Below are positions 53,201 through 61,167 of a stretch of 64,000 nt of DNA, one piece after another; the first letter of the stretch is position 1; each line of letters starts with the position of its first letter. Under the pieces are notes generated by a model, which was not told the DNA's origin, made no database searches, and saw only the letters and a program-made list of their open reading frames with translations. The DNA is from Pseudomonas sp. GM50. GTDB lineage: Bacteria > Pseudomonadota > Gammaproteobacteria > Pseudomonadales > Pseudomonadaceae. Location of the stretch: NCBI RefSeq assembly GCF_000282375.1, contig NZ_AKJK01000102.1, forward strand, positions 32,465-96,464, given 5' to 3'. The position numbers and the translations under genes were made by a program.

Positions 53201-54932
53201 ATTGTTGATAGTCGACAGCGATGATGTGCTTGCGGTCGTATCGCAAGAGCAGGGCGCGACCGGCACCATTGTCGAGGCGTTTGATCCTGCCGTGGATGTC
53301 ACGGGTGATGTGCAACCGGTTGCCATAGCTGTCGCTGATGGCGATCAGGGTTGCGCCTTTGCTGTTGTAGCGGAAGTGGTAGAACGATGGTCGGCTCCCG
53401 GCTTGAGCCAGGACAAGCTCCGACGGATCGTCACCGATGAAAATCGCTGCCCGTGACAGGCTGTTGGTAATTGCCGGACGCTGCTGGCTTGGAACCGGAA
53501 ACGGCGTTGCGCGGTTTTCGTGGTCGGTCCAGATGACTTCGTCGCCATTGATTTCGATTCGGTGTGCCAGCGCATGGCTCCAGCCATAACCAAGACCACA
53601 ATCGATTTCCACTGCACTGCTTCGGTAAAGACGTGTCCACTCAAACGGCAGCAGGCCGTCGAGCTGACCATCATTGAGCGTCAGTAACTCTTCACCGGTG
53701 ACCATCGATACGGGGCACTTGTCGGTGCAGGTTTTGGCCGCGGGCTCAGCGCTTTGGTCAGCAGGTGTCTTGGCTTGCCTGGAGGCGTCGTCGCCGGTTT
53801 TTCCCTTGCCCAGTTTTGTGTTTTTCTTCCCGTCAAAGCGAACCTGTGCAACCCCTTTCTGCACCTGAGCCGTCACACCACGAGCCGCCACCGCGGTGTA
53901 TTTCGCGACGTACTCCATGAAGCCTTTGATGATCTTGAATACCGACTCCACAAAACCGGTCACGGCCTTGATGATGATTTCGCCGTACTTTTTCAATCGC
54001 GCGGCGAGGTAGATGACACCAGTACCCTCCGCAGCGATGGTCAGCACGATCGAAATCACGATGTCGATCGCGATGCCGACGACTGCCGCCGTGGTCATTT
54101 TTGCGGCGTCACCGGCCATCTTCATCGGTGGCAGGCCGGCCAGCCAGATCACGGCACTGCGTACCATCAGGAACAGGGCGGCCTCGTCGCTGGCCAGCAG
54201 CATGGCTTTTTTCATGACGTCTGGCGCTTCTTTTACCAGAGCTACCAGTTTTTGGGTGCCGGCACCGAGGTCTTTCGCAAACTTGCTCGGGTCTTGCAGG
54301 ATGTCGAGCACCAGGCTGATGCCGTCCCAGACCCCTTTGATCGCTTCCCAGCCGCCTTCAAGGATGCCGTTGCCGACCGCCATGGCCGTCCCCGAGGCGG
54401 ACATGTTCGACCATTGCGGTTTGAAGCCGGCCCATTCCTTGCGCAGGAAACCTTCCAGTTGACCGGTCAGGCCGTCATAGGACTTGAACAGGGTATCGAT
54501 CTGAGCCGGTGTCACTTCGTTGTGAACGCGGATCTTGTAGAACTTGCCCGGAATACCGCCCGTCCAGCTGGCTTTGCCTTGGGCGTCGAGTTGGACTTTG
54601 CTGACCGCGCCGCCTTCTACCGCAACGATTTCGACTTCGATGTCACCCAGCGGGATGTCATACACCGATTCGAATTTGCTCTCGATCAGCAGCGGCCCCT
54701 TGAGCGGGCACTGGGCAACGTTCGAGGCGAAATCGCCGTCGGTCATGCTCACCGATTTGCTGGTGTTACCGACCTTGATGACGCGCTCCATGCCCAGCAG
54801 GGAGGGCAGGTCTGTTGCTCGACTGCCTTTGTCGGCGGCTTTCGCGTACCAGGTTTTGGTCTGTTCTTGATACAGCTTCAAGCTGTCCTTGAACGTGCTC
54901 AGTTGGTTGTCAACGTAGGCAACGCGATCCAT
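50259..54932 (-). CDS. Rhs polymorphic toxin, T6SS effector
   Basis: A 1557-residue effector. Residues 1-200: an alpha/beta N-terminal part with no PAAR motif. Residues 251-330: hydrophobic helices. CPVSMVTGEE (406-415) begins the Rhs core, followed by some 30 YD repeats such as YRYDALGRQ. The core ends FLTPDPIKLAGGLNNYQYVP with PNPTGWVDPLGL, the autoproteolysis motif. The last 144 residues (coding bases 50259-50693) are the toxin: a Pro/Ser linker, DHVRLHNVDN, QHGVFYGDGVDVTNEAW and NKIITSYPAE. That tip has no family I can name. It follows the DUF4123 gene by one base of overlap and is followed by its immunity gene. Confidence 0.93.
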   Translation of the reverse strand: MDRVAYVDNQLSTFKDSLKLYQEQTKTWYAKAADKGSRATDLPSLLGMERVIKVGNTSKSVSMTDGDFASNVAQCPLKGPLLIESKFESVYDIPLGDIEVEIVAVEGGAVSKVQLDAQGKASWTGGIPGKFYKIRVHNEVTPAQIDTLFKSYDGLTGQLEGFLRKEWAGFKPQWSNMSASGTAMAVGNGILEGGWEAIKGVWDGISLVLDILQDPSKFAKDLGAGTQKLVALVKEAPDVMKKAMLLASDEAALFLMVRSAVIWLAGLPPMKMAGDAAKMTTAAVVGIAIDIVISIVLTIAAEGTGVIYLAARLKKYGEIIIKAVTGFVESVFKIIKGFMEYVAKYTAVAARGVTAQVQKGVAQVRFDGKKNTKLGKGKTGDDASRQAKTPADQSAEPAAKTCTDKCPVSMVTGEELLTLNDGQLDGLLPFEWTRLYRSSAVEIDCGLGYGWSHALAHRIEINGDEVIWTDHENRATPFPVPSQQRPAITNSLSRAAIFIGDDPSELVLAQAGSRPSFYHFRYNSKGATLIAISDSYGNRLHITRDIHGRIKRLDNGAGRALLLRYDRKHIIAVDYQQFTPADNLEDAWNTIQTLVTYSYDAQHRLIEAKNAAGEAEHYRYNDQHVILERQLAGGASFFWEWENEGKLSRCVHHWASFSQMEAHYAWDDKGSVTVTNADDSEEVYTHDDKARLISKIDPDGAEHLKAYNDKGQLIAEKDPLGAVTEYRYDEDGLMTAVIPPEDEPVSYEYSNGFVSDVRRGKATWKYQRNNQGDITQQIDPDGNATLYSYDRQGRLLEIRHPDGSRHQLGWNNLGQLLEERLPDGGQRKYRYDALGRQITRQEETGAITHYQWDAANRLAQITLPGGATRAFTYNAYGKVTAERDELGRVTRYEYADGLHLVSRRLNPDGSQLRYRYDNSRLLLTEIENERGEHYHLDYYPNGLIQQETGFDGRRTAYEYDLKGQLLKKTEFGDDGSELITEYQRDAAGRLLVKTLADGEEIHYSYDALGRLVNVDDSNWPLAYEYDLQDRLITEHQGWGTLRYEYDNLGQLSHCRLPDGSKLDYRHQPGGRLSSIDLNGSRLTTHQFNAGREQQRQQGLLLSQYQYDEQGRLQAHTVSQQERNLFHRRYAYDANGNLAGIDDSRKGNRSYHYDPLDRLINVRGTTPESFAHDPAGNLLGQGDQPTANLANVKGNRLLMQGDRHYDYDAYGNLIRERRGAGQKLVTEYRYDCQHRLIGVSLPGGSIASYKYDAFGRRIAKTVDGHTTEFLWQGERLIAESADNRYRSYIYEPGSFRPLAMLDGEGPLKAAPFYYQLDHLGTPQELTDYSGEIMWSAKYRAYGNLAALDIAEIDNPLRFQGQYFDAETGLHYNRHRYYNPGTGRFLTPDPIKLAGGLNNYQYVPNPTGWVDPLGLSSGCPGSTENGVNKPTASSTADETSPSAPAPAGEKLDWKSVVPAKGKYKGQSREDHVRLHNVDNPGKPQHGVFYGDGVDVTNEAWKKAQADGIKPDSTGTLKVPMGKMVGRSGGGEADLGKIFYDLEMKLVPGTNKIITSYPAE

Positions 54933-55669
54933 CAGCCTTGCTCCAGAATCAGGTGGTTTAACAGTGCTTCATTAAGATTTTTCGGAGCATCCGGGCGGCG
55001 CACGAAACGTGCGACTTTCAGCTTCAGATTGCTCTCGGGGTAAGCGGCGTAGATGTCTGGACGTTCCTCTTCCAGCCATTGCATCAGGTTGCCGATCAGG
55101 GTCGACGGGTTTTGTTTCGCGAGGCCATCAAGCAGCTTCTTCGGCACCTCCCACCAAGGCCAGTCCTTCGCCGGTGGCACCACTCTCGGCCCAACCTCCA
55201 GGCTCTTGCCATTAATCAAATACCGATCAAACACCGGCAGCACTTCACCAGCGGCATCGCCGAGGCCTTCCAGAATCGGGTAGATATGGCGCCCATCCCA
55301 GAACCGGAAAAACACTTCGGTCCCATCCGGCATCCGCACCTGAGTGAGGCTACGCAGATGCTCGAACACCACGTTCGGTTCGCTGCTGGAAACGGCCAGC
55401 CACCCCCAATCGAGGGCATCCGTTTCGGCAATCCATGACAGGAAGCTTGAGTTGGGTTTCAACTCGGTGAGGTAGGGCATCACCGGCTGCCAAGCCGCGT
55501 AGGGTGTACCGCCCCAGATCGGGATCGCCTGGGTTGTGGGTTCATTTTGGTAAAGCGTCTTGAGCGCTTCGGCATCGCTGGCGGCGCTAACGATCAGGTA
55601 GAGGCGTTCACCCGGTAGCAGCGGGGTTTTGGATAACCAGACCTGTGGATTGATGTCTTCAGATGTCAC
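54932..55669 (-). CDS. DUF4123 T6SS effector adaptor/chaperone
   Basis: A 245-residue protein with the DUF4123 pattern: LYLIVSAASDAEALKTLY, IPIWGGTPYAAWQPVMPYL, then WLAVSS with FEHLRSLTQVRMPDG and FFRFWDGR. DUF4123 proteins load effectors onto VgrG. The stop overlaps the rhs start by one base, so the pair is expressed together. The Rhs protein has no PAAR, so this adaptor probably links it to the VgrG at 56977. Confidence 0.92.
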   Translation of the reverse strand: MTSEDINPQVWLSKTPLLPGERLYLIVSAASDAEALKTLYQNEPTTQAIPIWGGTPYAAWQPVMPYLTELKPNSSFLSWIAETDALDWGWLAVSSSEPNVVFEHLRSLTQVRMPDGTEVFFRFWDGRHIYPILEGLGDAAGEVLPVFDRYLINGKSLEVGPRVVPPAKDWPWWEVPKKLLDGLAKQNPSTLIGNLMQWLEEERPDIYAAYPESNLKLKVARFVRRPDAPKNLNEALLNHLILEQG

Positions 55670-55693
55670 AACAGCCTTCCTTGATGAGTGAAT

Positions 55694-56455
55694 CTAAAAA
55701 CTCATATCCGCTTCAATATTTTCTTCGTAAGTCGAGAGCAACTTCTCAACGCTTTCGTTTCCGGAGTATTTTTCTTTCAACTGCTTCAGCTGCTGGTCGG
55801 TGCCCTTGCAATATTTATTTATATCGCTGATGACATGATCGAGATTTTTCGGGTCGGCGGGGGCCCGTTCAGGAATATCTCCGCGCAAAGAATCACAGTT
55901 GTCTCTGTTTTTGATGTAGCCGGAGACGTCGGTCGGAACGGACTCAGCATTTTCCGTTTCGCAAGAATTTGACGTTGGCTCTGCATCGTAACCTAGGCTC
56001 AAATACAAGTGACCGTTCAAACTCCCATTTTTTCTCGAGAAGAGATGAACGCCTTCTTGACTCAAACAGGTGCTGATAGTTGTAGCTTGGTCCTTGATCT
56101 CAACGGCTGAGACGCCGCTTTCGGTTGCATTTTTACCAACTACAGCTATGCCAATGAAAGGCGCTGTGTATTGAATGTCAAGCCCATAGATGTGCATGTC
56201 GGATTCGTTGAGCAGGTCCATTGCATCGCCCTGCTGCTGTTTTTCCCCAGTTGTCTTTGTTAACTTGCAGCAAGCTACGGTTCCATCCTGAGGGAATTGG
56301 ACTGAAATGACTTCGTTGCTTGAAATGTTCTGGGTTGTATATAAATAAGTTTGCCCGTCTGGATTGTTTTTAACGAATCCAAATCCAGTGTCTTGGGCAA
56401 ATACTGACCCTGAAAAAATAGTCAGAATGATGAAAAGTGTATGTTTAATGTCCAT
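55694..56455 (-). CDS. periplasmic immunity protein of the M15-type effector
   Basis: A 253-residue protein from ATG 56455, with signal peptide MDIKHTLFIILTIFSGSVFA. The N-terminal part has TGFGFVKNNPDGQTYLYTTQ. The C-terminal 80 residues are shared with the lipoprotein at 46817. The start lies 11 bases inside the end of the effector gene and has no ribosome site of its own, so it relies on coupled translation. Export to the periplasm suits protection against a peptidoglycan-cutting effector. Confidence 0.75.
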   Translation of the reverse strand: MDIKHTLFIILTIFSGSVFAQDTGFGFVKNNPDGQTYLYTTQNISSNEVISVQFPQDGTVACCKLTKTTGEKQQQGDAMDLLNESDMHIYGLDIQYTAPFIGIAVVGKNATESGVSAVEIKDQATTISTCLSQEGVHLFSRKNGSLNGHLYLSLGYDAEPTSNSCETENAESVPTDVSGYIKNRDNCDSLRGDIPERAPADPKNLDHVISDINKYCKGTDQQLKQLKEKYSGNESVEKLLSTYEENIEADMSF

Positions 56456-57035
56456 CGGTTGACCAGTGTGGAGGGTCGGAAACAAGCTTTTTAACTCCAT
56501 ATGTAGTACCTACTGGATTCAAGTCGCTTAAGTGAGTGATCAAAACGGAGGCGCCAGAAGCATTTGCAATGGTTTTTCCAGACATGTTGGATATTGTCAT
56601 GTCTATGGCTTTGCGCTGTGTATGGCGACTTGTAAGTGCCGGCGGATACACAATTCCGTAGCCCGACGCCATGCTGGTCGCAGCACTGATTGATTGCGCT
56701 GAGGTGCTATGAACCCACTCGATGTTTACACCGTCCATTTCAGGTACGTCTTCTGGTGCAATAATTCCTTTAGATATTGCTGAGGAATAGTGCATCAGAT
56801 AAGCACGCTCTTTGGGCCGATAAGTTGCCGAAATTGCAACACTGCCTCCGGCTTCTTTTATCGCTGCAATAAATTTGTTCACACTGGCTTCGAACTCAGT
56901 CGTGAGATCGCCCACACTTGTACTGGTCGGGAATCGTGCAACCCATTGCGTGCCGCTTAGCTCCTTGGTCGGGATGCTAACAGTTACAGGTGTCTGATCC
57001 GTGGTTGGGGTGAGCGTCGCTTGTTGTGTTGCCAT
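56445..57035 (-). CDS. M15-type D,D-peptidase-like T6SS effector
   Basis: A 196-residue protein with the zinc-peptidase pattern of the M15/VanY group: SATYRPKERAYLMHYS (Arg73), SRHTQRKAIDM (His138 and Asp145) and DPPHWSTDGH (His190). In place of the usual Gly of SxHxxGxAxD there is Arg141. No signal peptide is seen; it would reach the periplasm through the T6SS. The ATG at 57035 overlaps the vgrG 3' end by 59 bases, with GAGG upstream. Next comes the immunity gene. Predicted to cut peptidoglycan cross-bridges of target cells. Confidence 0.82.
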   Translation of the reverse strand: MATQQATLTPTTDQTPVTVSIPTKELSGTQWVARFPTSTSVGDLTTEFEASVNKFIAAIKEAGGSVAISATYRPKERAYLMHYSSAISKGIIAPEDVPEMDGVNIEWVHSTSAQSISAATSMASGYGIVYPPALTSRHTQRKAIDMTISNMSGKTIANASGASVLITHLSDLNPVGTTYGVKKLVSDPPHWSTDGH

Positions 57036-59283
57036 AATACGGGGCCTCGATAGTGGCTTTTTCAGCTTTGTTAGATGAGACTTTTTGGGTCATCCCCTTG
57101 TTGTCAGTGACACCATCAACAATAATCCCGGATTCAAGCGTTATTCGATAGGGGATATTCTGCTTCGGTTTACCCGTTTTTTCATCATTGACTAGAAATA
57201 CTAAGTCGTGGCTGGTTTTTCCAGTGTCTTGGGCAGGTTTTGCTATATCGCATACACCCGCTTTGCACCTTTCGCACTCTTCACAGAACGGCGCATTGCG
57301 CTTCAGCGTATTAATCTGCGCCGGACTCAGAACCGCACCCGCCTTATCCGCATCCGCCTGCTTCAACACCCCCGGCAACAACGGCGCAGCCCCCGTCCCA
57401 CTTCCCGGCCCACCTCCAGAGTTCATGTTGATCACCGGCCCGCTCAGCGTCACGCCGCTGGCGTCGATCTTGATGAAGCTGCCGCCGCCCTTGAGGGTGA
57501 GTTCGCTGCCGGCTTCGAGCACGACTTTCATGCCGCTGCTCAGGTGGATCTCCTGGCCGGCTTCGATGAATTGGCCGGTGCCGACCTTGATGTGCTGGTT
57601 GACGCCCACGGTGAGGTGGTCGTTGGCGCGGGCTTCAACTTTGCGATCGGCGTAGACGGTGTGGTGTTCTTCGGCCTTGAATTCGCTGTAGCTGTTTTTC
57701 TCCACGGTGTCGTGGCGTTCGTTGCCGACGCGGATTTTCTGGTCGTGTTCGACGTTTTCGTCCCAGTCGCGCTGGGCGTGCAGGAAGATTTGTTCCTGGC
57801 CTTTCTTGTCTTCGATGCGCAGTTCATTGAATCCGCCGCCGCCCGGAGAACTCAGGGTTTTGAAGGTGCTGCGGGTCTTGTTCGCCGGCAGGGCGTACGG
57901 GACGACGTTTTCCTTGTGGTACAGGCAGCCGCTGATCAGCGGCTGGTCGGGATCGCCTTCGAGGAAGCTGACCAGCACTTCCATGCCGATGCGCGGAATG
58001 GCGATGCCGCCGTAATGGGCGCCGGCCCAGGCGGAGGAAACGCGCAACCAGCAGCTGGTTTTGTCGTCGGCCTGACCTTCGCGGTCCCAGTGGAATTGCA
58101 CTTTGACGCGGCCGTACTGGTCGCAGTGGATCTCTTCACCTTTGGGCCCGGTGACCACGGCGCTTTGGCTGCCGAGGATGCGTGGCTTGGGGTGGTTCAG
58201 CGGCGGGCGATTCGGGACGTCCCAGGGGGTGGCCTGGAAGCGGTTGCGGTAGCCCTGATGGAAATCGTCCTTGAGCTGGGTCGTGTTGCTGGTCACCGAC
58301 TCTTCCAGCACTTGCGGCTGTTTGCCTTCGTGGAGGATTTCGGTCAGCAGCCACAGGTCGTTCCACTTGGTTTTCGGGTGTTGGGTCAGGGCCAGGAAGT
58401 GGCCGCTGACCAGCAACGGCTGATCGCTTTTGCCTTCGACGAGCTGGAAGTCGCTGCGGTGACGTTCGAGGGCGCGCTTGGCCAGGTGCTTGCCGCGTTC
58501 GCGGTCGATGAAGCGGCCGGGGTAGTCGTAGTCTTCGAGGTCGGGCAGGGCGTCGCCACGGTGTTCGCTTTCCAGGGTCAGGCGCGGTTTTTCGAAGTCG
58601 TAGTCGCGGCGGGTGGTGCGGCTGGTGCGGGTTTCCAGGCGCAGGTCGAAGCGCTTGATCACCGGGTCGTTGGCGACCATGCCGGAGTCTTGCTGGTAGG
58701 CCACGGGCGCGAGTTTCGGGAACACCGTCTGGTCATCGCCGAACACCAGTTTGTGGGCCGTGGCGCTGTGCTGGAAGTGGTAATGAATACCTTCTTCCTC
58801 GCACAGGCGCTGGATGAACTGCAGGTCCGATTCATCGTACTGAACGCAGTAAATGCGCTCGGGATAAATCGCCCCTACTTTGAATTGGTAGGCGTTGCTC
58901 TGGATGCCGTGCTCTTCGAGGACCATGCCGATGATTTTCGGCACGGTAAGGTTCTGGAAGATACGTTGGTTGATGCGGTGCGCCAGGTAGGACAGCTGCG
59001 GACGCAGCGTCACGGCATAGCGGGTCAGGCGTTTGCCGGAATCGCCTTGGGCGGCGCGATAGATCTGGCCATGAATGCCGCTGCCGTCAGGCGAGAGCTG
59101 CAAAAAGGCCGGTTTGTGCAATAGCGTTTCGAGGTCCAGGGACGGCTGTTCACTGACCAGTTCCACCTCAAACACAAAAGGCTGGCTGATGGCTTCCCGA
59201 CCTTGCAGGGCAAGGACCTGGAGATCGTTTTCCAGACCTTCGACAGTCAGGGCAAAGTGAGTCTGATTGGCCGGCGCGAACAT
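56977..59283 (-). CDS. vgrG: VgrG spike protein with C-terminal extension
   Basis: A 768-residue T6SS spike from ATG 59283; the frame open to 59364 lacks family features. The gp27-like part has LQVLALQGREAISQPFVFEVE near residue 22. The gp5/OB part has GPKGEEIHCDQYGRVKVQF, and the DUF2345-type beta-helix ends near GGGSFIKIDASGVTLSGP. After about residue 620 comes an extension: FCEECERCKAGVC near 666-678, then a transthyretin-like stretch (DEKTGKPKQNIPYRITLESG). This extension probably docks the adjacent effector. Confidence 0.95.
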   Translation of the reverse strand: MFAPANQTHFALTVEGLENDLQVLALQGREAISQPFVFEVELVSEQPSLDLETLLHKPAFLQLSPDGSGIHGQIYRAAQGDSGKRLTRYAVTLRPQLSYLAHRINQRIFQNLTVPKIIGMVLEEHGIQSNAYQFKVGAIYPERIYCVQYDESDLQFIQRLCEEEGIHYHFQHSATAHKLVFGDDQTVFPKLAPVAYQQDSGMVANDPVIKRFDLRLETRTSRTTRRDYDFEKPRLTLESEHRGDALPDLEDYDYPGRFIDRERGKHLAKRALERHRSDFQLVEGKSDQPLLVSGHFLALTQHPKTKWNDLWLLTEILHEGKQPQVLEESVTSNTTQLKDDFHQGYRNRFQATPWDVPNRPPLNHPKPRILGSQSAVVTGPKGEEIHCDQYGRVKVQFHWDREGQADDKTSCWLRVSSAWAGAHYGGIAIPRIGMEVLVSFLEGDPDQPLISGCLYHKENVVPYALPANKTRSTFKTLSSPGGGGFNELRIEDKKGQEQIFLHAQRDWDENVEHDQKIRVGNERHDTVEKNSYSEFKAEEHHTVYADRKVEARANDHLTVGVNQHIKVGTGQFIEAGQEIHLSSGMKVVLEAGSELTLKGGGSFIKIDASGVTLSGPVINMNSGGGPGSGTGAAPLLPGVLKQADADKAGAVLSPAQINTLKRNAPFCEECERCKAGVCDIAKPAQDTGKTSHDLVFLVNDEKTGKPKQNIPYRITLESGIIVDGVTDNKGMTQKVSSNKAEKATIEAPYYGNTTSDAHPNHGSDTCNC

Positions 59284-59413
59284 CCCTTGTTCCTCGTGCA
59301 GTGCTGCGGCGCACGCCGGCACCCAAACGGGCGCTGCGGACGCGAAAATTCCTGGAAGGCGCAAATGACATCGACCAGCAGAGCTGGCCGATGTTTGGAA
59401 CCGTCAGCCGCGA

Positions 59414-59929
59414 TTAAGCGACCGGAACGCGCCAGTCATCGGAACCCGAAGTACCGGATACTTCGTGGGTCCAGGTGATTTTGCGGTAGGTGAATTGCAC
59501 TTCTTCCAGGTGCGTGAAGTGCGAGTTCGACGGATCCTGGCAGTTGTGCATTTTGTTGTTGATGGCGACGATGATCGCGTCTTCCAGTTTGGTGGTGTAG
59601 TAGTGCTCTTGGGTGCCTTGAGCCGAAGTGCGGTACCACTGGATAACGATTTCGCTCATGCGCTCGCCGGAGGTCAGCGCCGCTTGCAGCAGTGGCGAGG
59701 ACTTGTCGTAGACCTTGGTGATCACGACTGGCTTGTGTACGCGCTGACCGGTCGGTTGGCCGGACTGTGGGTCACGCGGGATGATCACGTCGTGGCTGAA
59801 AGCCTGAACCATGACCTGGTCTTCGTGGCCTTCCTGGTAGGTGTTGCCAACGGAGTCGGCGGTGAATGCGCCGGCAGTGATCAGGCCTTGTTTCTCGCCG
59901 GTAACGGACATGTACGCTGGTGTAGCCAT
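59414..59929 (-). CDS. hcp: Hcp tube protein of the T6SS
   Basis: A 171-residue Hcp-family protein. MATPAYMSVTGEKQGLI begins it, then HEDQVMVQAFSHDVIIPRDP, KPVVITKVYDKSSPLL, and VQFTYRKITWTHEVSGTSG at the end. Hexameric rings of Hcp form the tube that carries VgrG and effectors. The start is fixed by AAGGAG seven bases upstream. No structural T6SS genes (tss) lie in the window, so this is an auxiliary hcp-vgrG island served by an apparatus encoded elsewhere. Confidence 0.95.
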   Translation of the reverse strand: MATPAYMSVTGEKQGLITAGAFTADSVGNTYQEGHEDQVMVQAFSHDVIIPRDPQSGQPTGQRVHKPVVITKVYDKSSPLLQAALTSGERMSEIVIQWYRTSAQGTQEHYYTTKLEDAIIVAINNKMHNCQDPSNSHFTHLEEVQFTYRKITWTHEVSGTSGSDDWRVPVA

Positions 59930-60330
59930 GGATGTGCTCCTTGCTAAAAGTTAGGGTGCCCGGGAGGCGGTATCGCCCGGTGGGTGTCTGACTGTTATCA
60001 AGGAGCGTGCCATAAATGATTAATGCTATATAAATCAGGTGGTTGAGGTTGTTTTTACAACGCCGAAGAGATTTTTGGCAAGGATCCGCTGAAAAAGTGC
60101 GCAAGAAGTTGCGCACCACTGCGCAACTTCTTGCGCACTTGGCTGGAGGGCTTGATAAACCTGACGTCCAGCCTCTCTAGAGGACTTTTCACCGACACAG
60201 TTGCGCAACTTCTTGCGCATCAAGGCCATGAGCCGTCACCCCCGACAATGGGCGCAACGAACAGCGCTGTCCGATGGTCAAACCCAGCGCCGAGATCATT
60301 GAATAACCCTGACATCGACTGGAGAACGAC
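59930..60330. other. divergent hcp / PfpI control region
   Basis: These 401 bases separate the divergent hcp and PfpI-like genes. They contain three copies of an 18-base dyad (listed separately) and no supported gene. Ribosome sites lie next to each start. Confidence 0.6.
60098..60219. promoter_or_regulatory. three TGCGCAA-N4-TTGCGCA operator-like dyads
   Basis: Sites: 60098-60115 (TGCGCAAGAAGTTGCGCA), 60120-60137 (TGCGCAACTTCTTGCGCA) and 60202-60219 (same as the second). Each is a perfect dyad of seven bases around four. The first two lie head to head, giving a 19-base-pair stem at 60097-60138. Spacing between centres is 22 and 82 bases. This looks like cooperative binding by a dimeric regulator of hcp and/or the PfpI gene. 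Confidence 0.7.
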
Positions 60331-61008
60331 ATGAAAATCCTGATGGTTTTAACGTCCCACGATCAATTGGGTAACACCGGTAAGAAAACCGGCTTCTGGC
60401 TCGAAGAATTCGCCGCACCGTATTACACCTTCAAGGACGCTGGCGCGCAGCTGACCCTGGTCTCACCCAAGGGTGGCCAGCCACCGCTGGACCCCAAGAG
60501 CGATGAGCCGGACGCGCAAACCGCGGCCACCGATCGCTTTCACAAGGATTCCGCTGCCCAGTCCGCGTTGGCGTCTACCGGGATATTGAGCACCGTGAAA
60601 GCCGAAGATTACGACGCTGTTTTCTATCCGGGCGGGCATGGCCCGTTGTGGGATCTGGCTGAAGACACCTTTTCAATTGCGCTGATCGAGGCGTTCTACA
60701 ACGCGGGCAAACCGGTGGCGGCGGTCTGTCATGCGCCAGGGGTGTTGCGCCACGTCAAGGATGCGGACGGCCAGCCGTTGGTCAAAGGCAAGCGGGTGAC
60801 AGGCTTCACCAACTCCGAAGAGGCCGCTGTGCAGTTGACAGATGTCGTGCCGTTTCTGGTGGAGGACATGCTCAAGGCCAACGGTGGCCTTTACTCCAAG
60901 GCCGATGACTGGGCGAGTTACGTGATCGTGGATGGTCTGTTGCTGACCGGGCAGAACCCCGCCTCGTCGGAAGCGACCGCCAAGGCGTTGTTGGCGAAGC
61001 TGGGTTAA
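60331..61008 (+). CDS. DJ-1/PfpI-family protein (HchA-like)
   Basis: A 225-residue protein of the DJ-1/PfpI superfamily. The nucleophile elbow is AVCHAPG (Cys near residue 133). A conserved Glu lies in GFWLEEF near 28. FYPGGHGPLWDL and GFTNSEEAAV are typical of the class I glutamine-amidotransferase-like glyoxalase III group. It may act on glyoxals or damaged proteins. ATG 60331 has GGAG nine bases before it. It is divergent from hcp across the triple-operator region. Confidence 0.87.
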   Translation: MKILMVLTSHDQLGNTGKKTGFWLEEFAAPYYTFKDAGAQLTLVSPKGGQPPLDPKSDEPDAQTAATDRFHKDSAAQSALASTGILSTVKAEDYDAVFYPGGHGPLWDLAEDTFSIALIEAFYNAGKPVAAVCHAPGVLRHVKDADGQPLVKGKRVTGFTNSEEAAVQLTDVVPFLVEDMLKANGGLYSKADDWASYVIVDGLLLTGQNPASSEATAKALLAKLG

Positions 61009-61038
61009 GCGATGTAGCCTGCGGGTCGACACTTTTTA

Positions 61039-61152
61039 TGTGGCGAGCGAGCTTGCTCGCGCTGGGCTGCGCAGCGGCCCCAAAACTCTGCGTACAATCG
61101 GAGATTTTGTGAGTGCTACGCACTCAAGCGGGAGCAAGCTCCCTCGCCACAA
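61039..61152. repeat. REPIN-like inverted pair between convergent genes
   Basis: GTGGCGAGCGAGCTTGCTCGC (from 61040) faces its near complement GGGAGCAAGCTCCCTCGCCAC (to 61150). About 65 bases lie between. It probably ends transcription from both sides. Confidence 0.75.
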
Positions 61153-61167
61153 AGTGTGTTTGACTGG

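Noticed and set aside
53754..55043. A 429-codon + strand frame opposite the rhs and DUF4123 genes
   Set aside because: Antisense shadow rich in His, Arg and Asp; the minus-strand genes are unambiguous.
57208..59124. A 638-codon + strand frame opposite vgrG
   Set aside because: It is the mirror of the high-GC vgrG gene, with low-complexity Val/Ala/Gly/Phe-rich translation and no family features.
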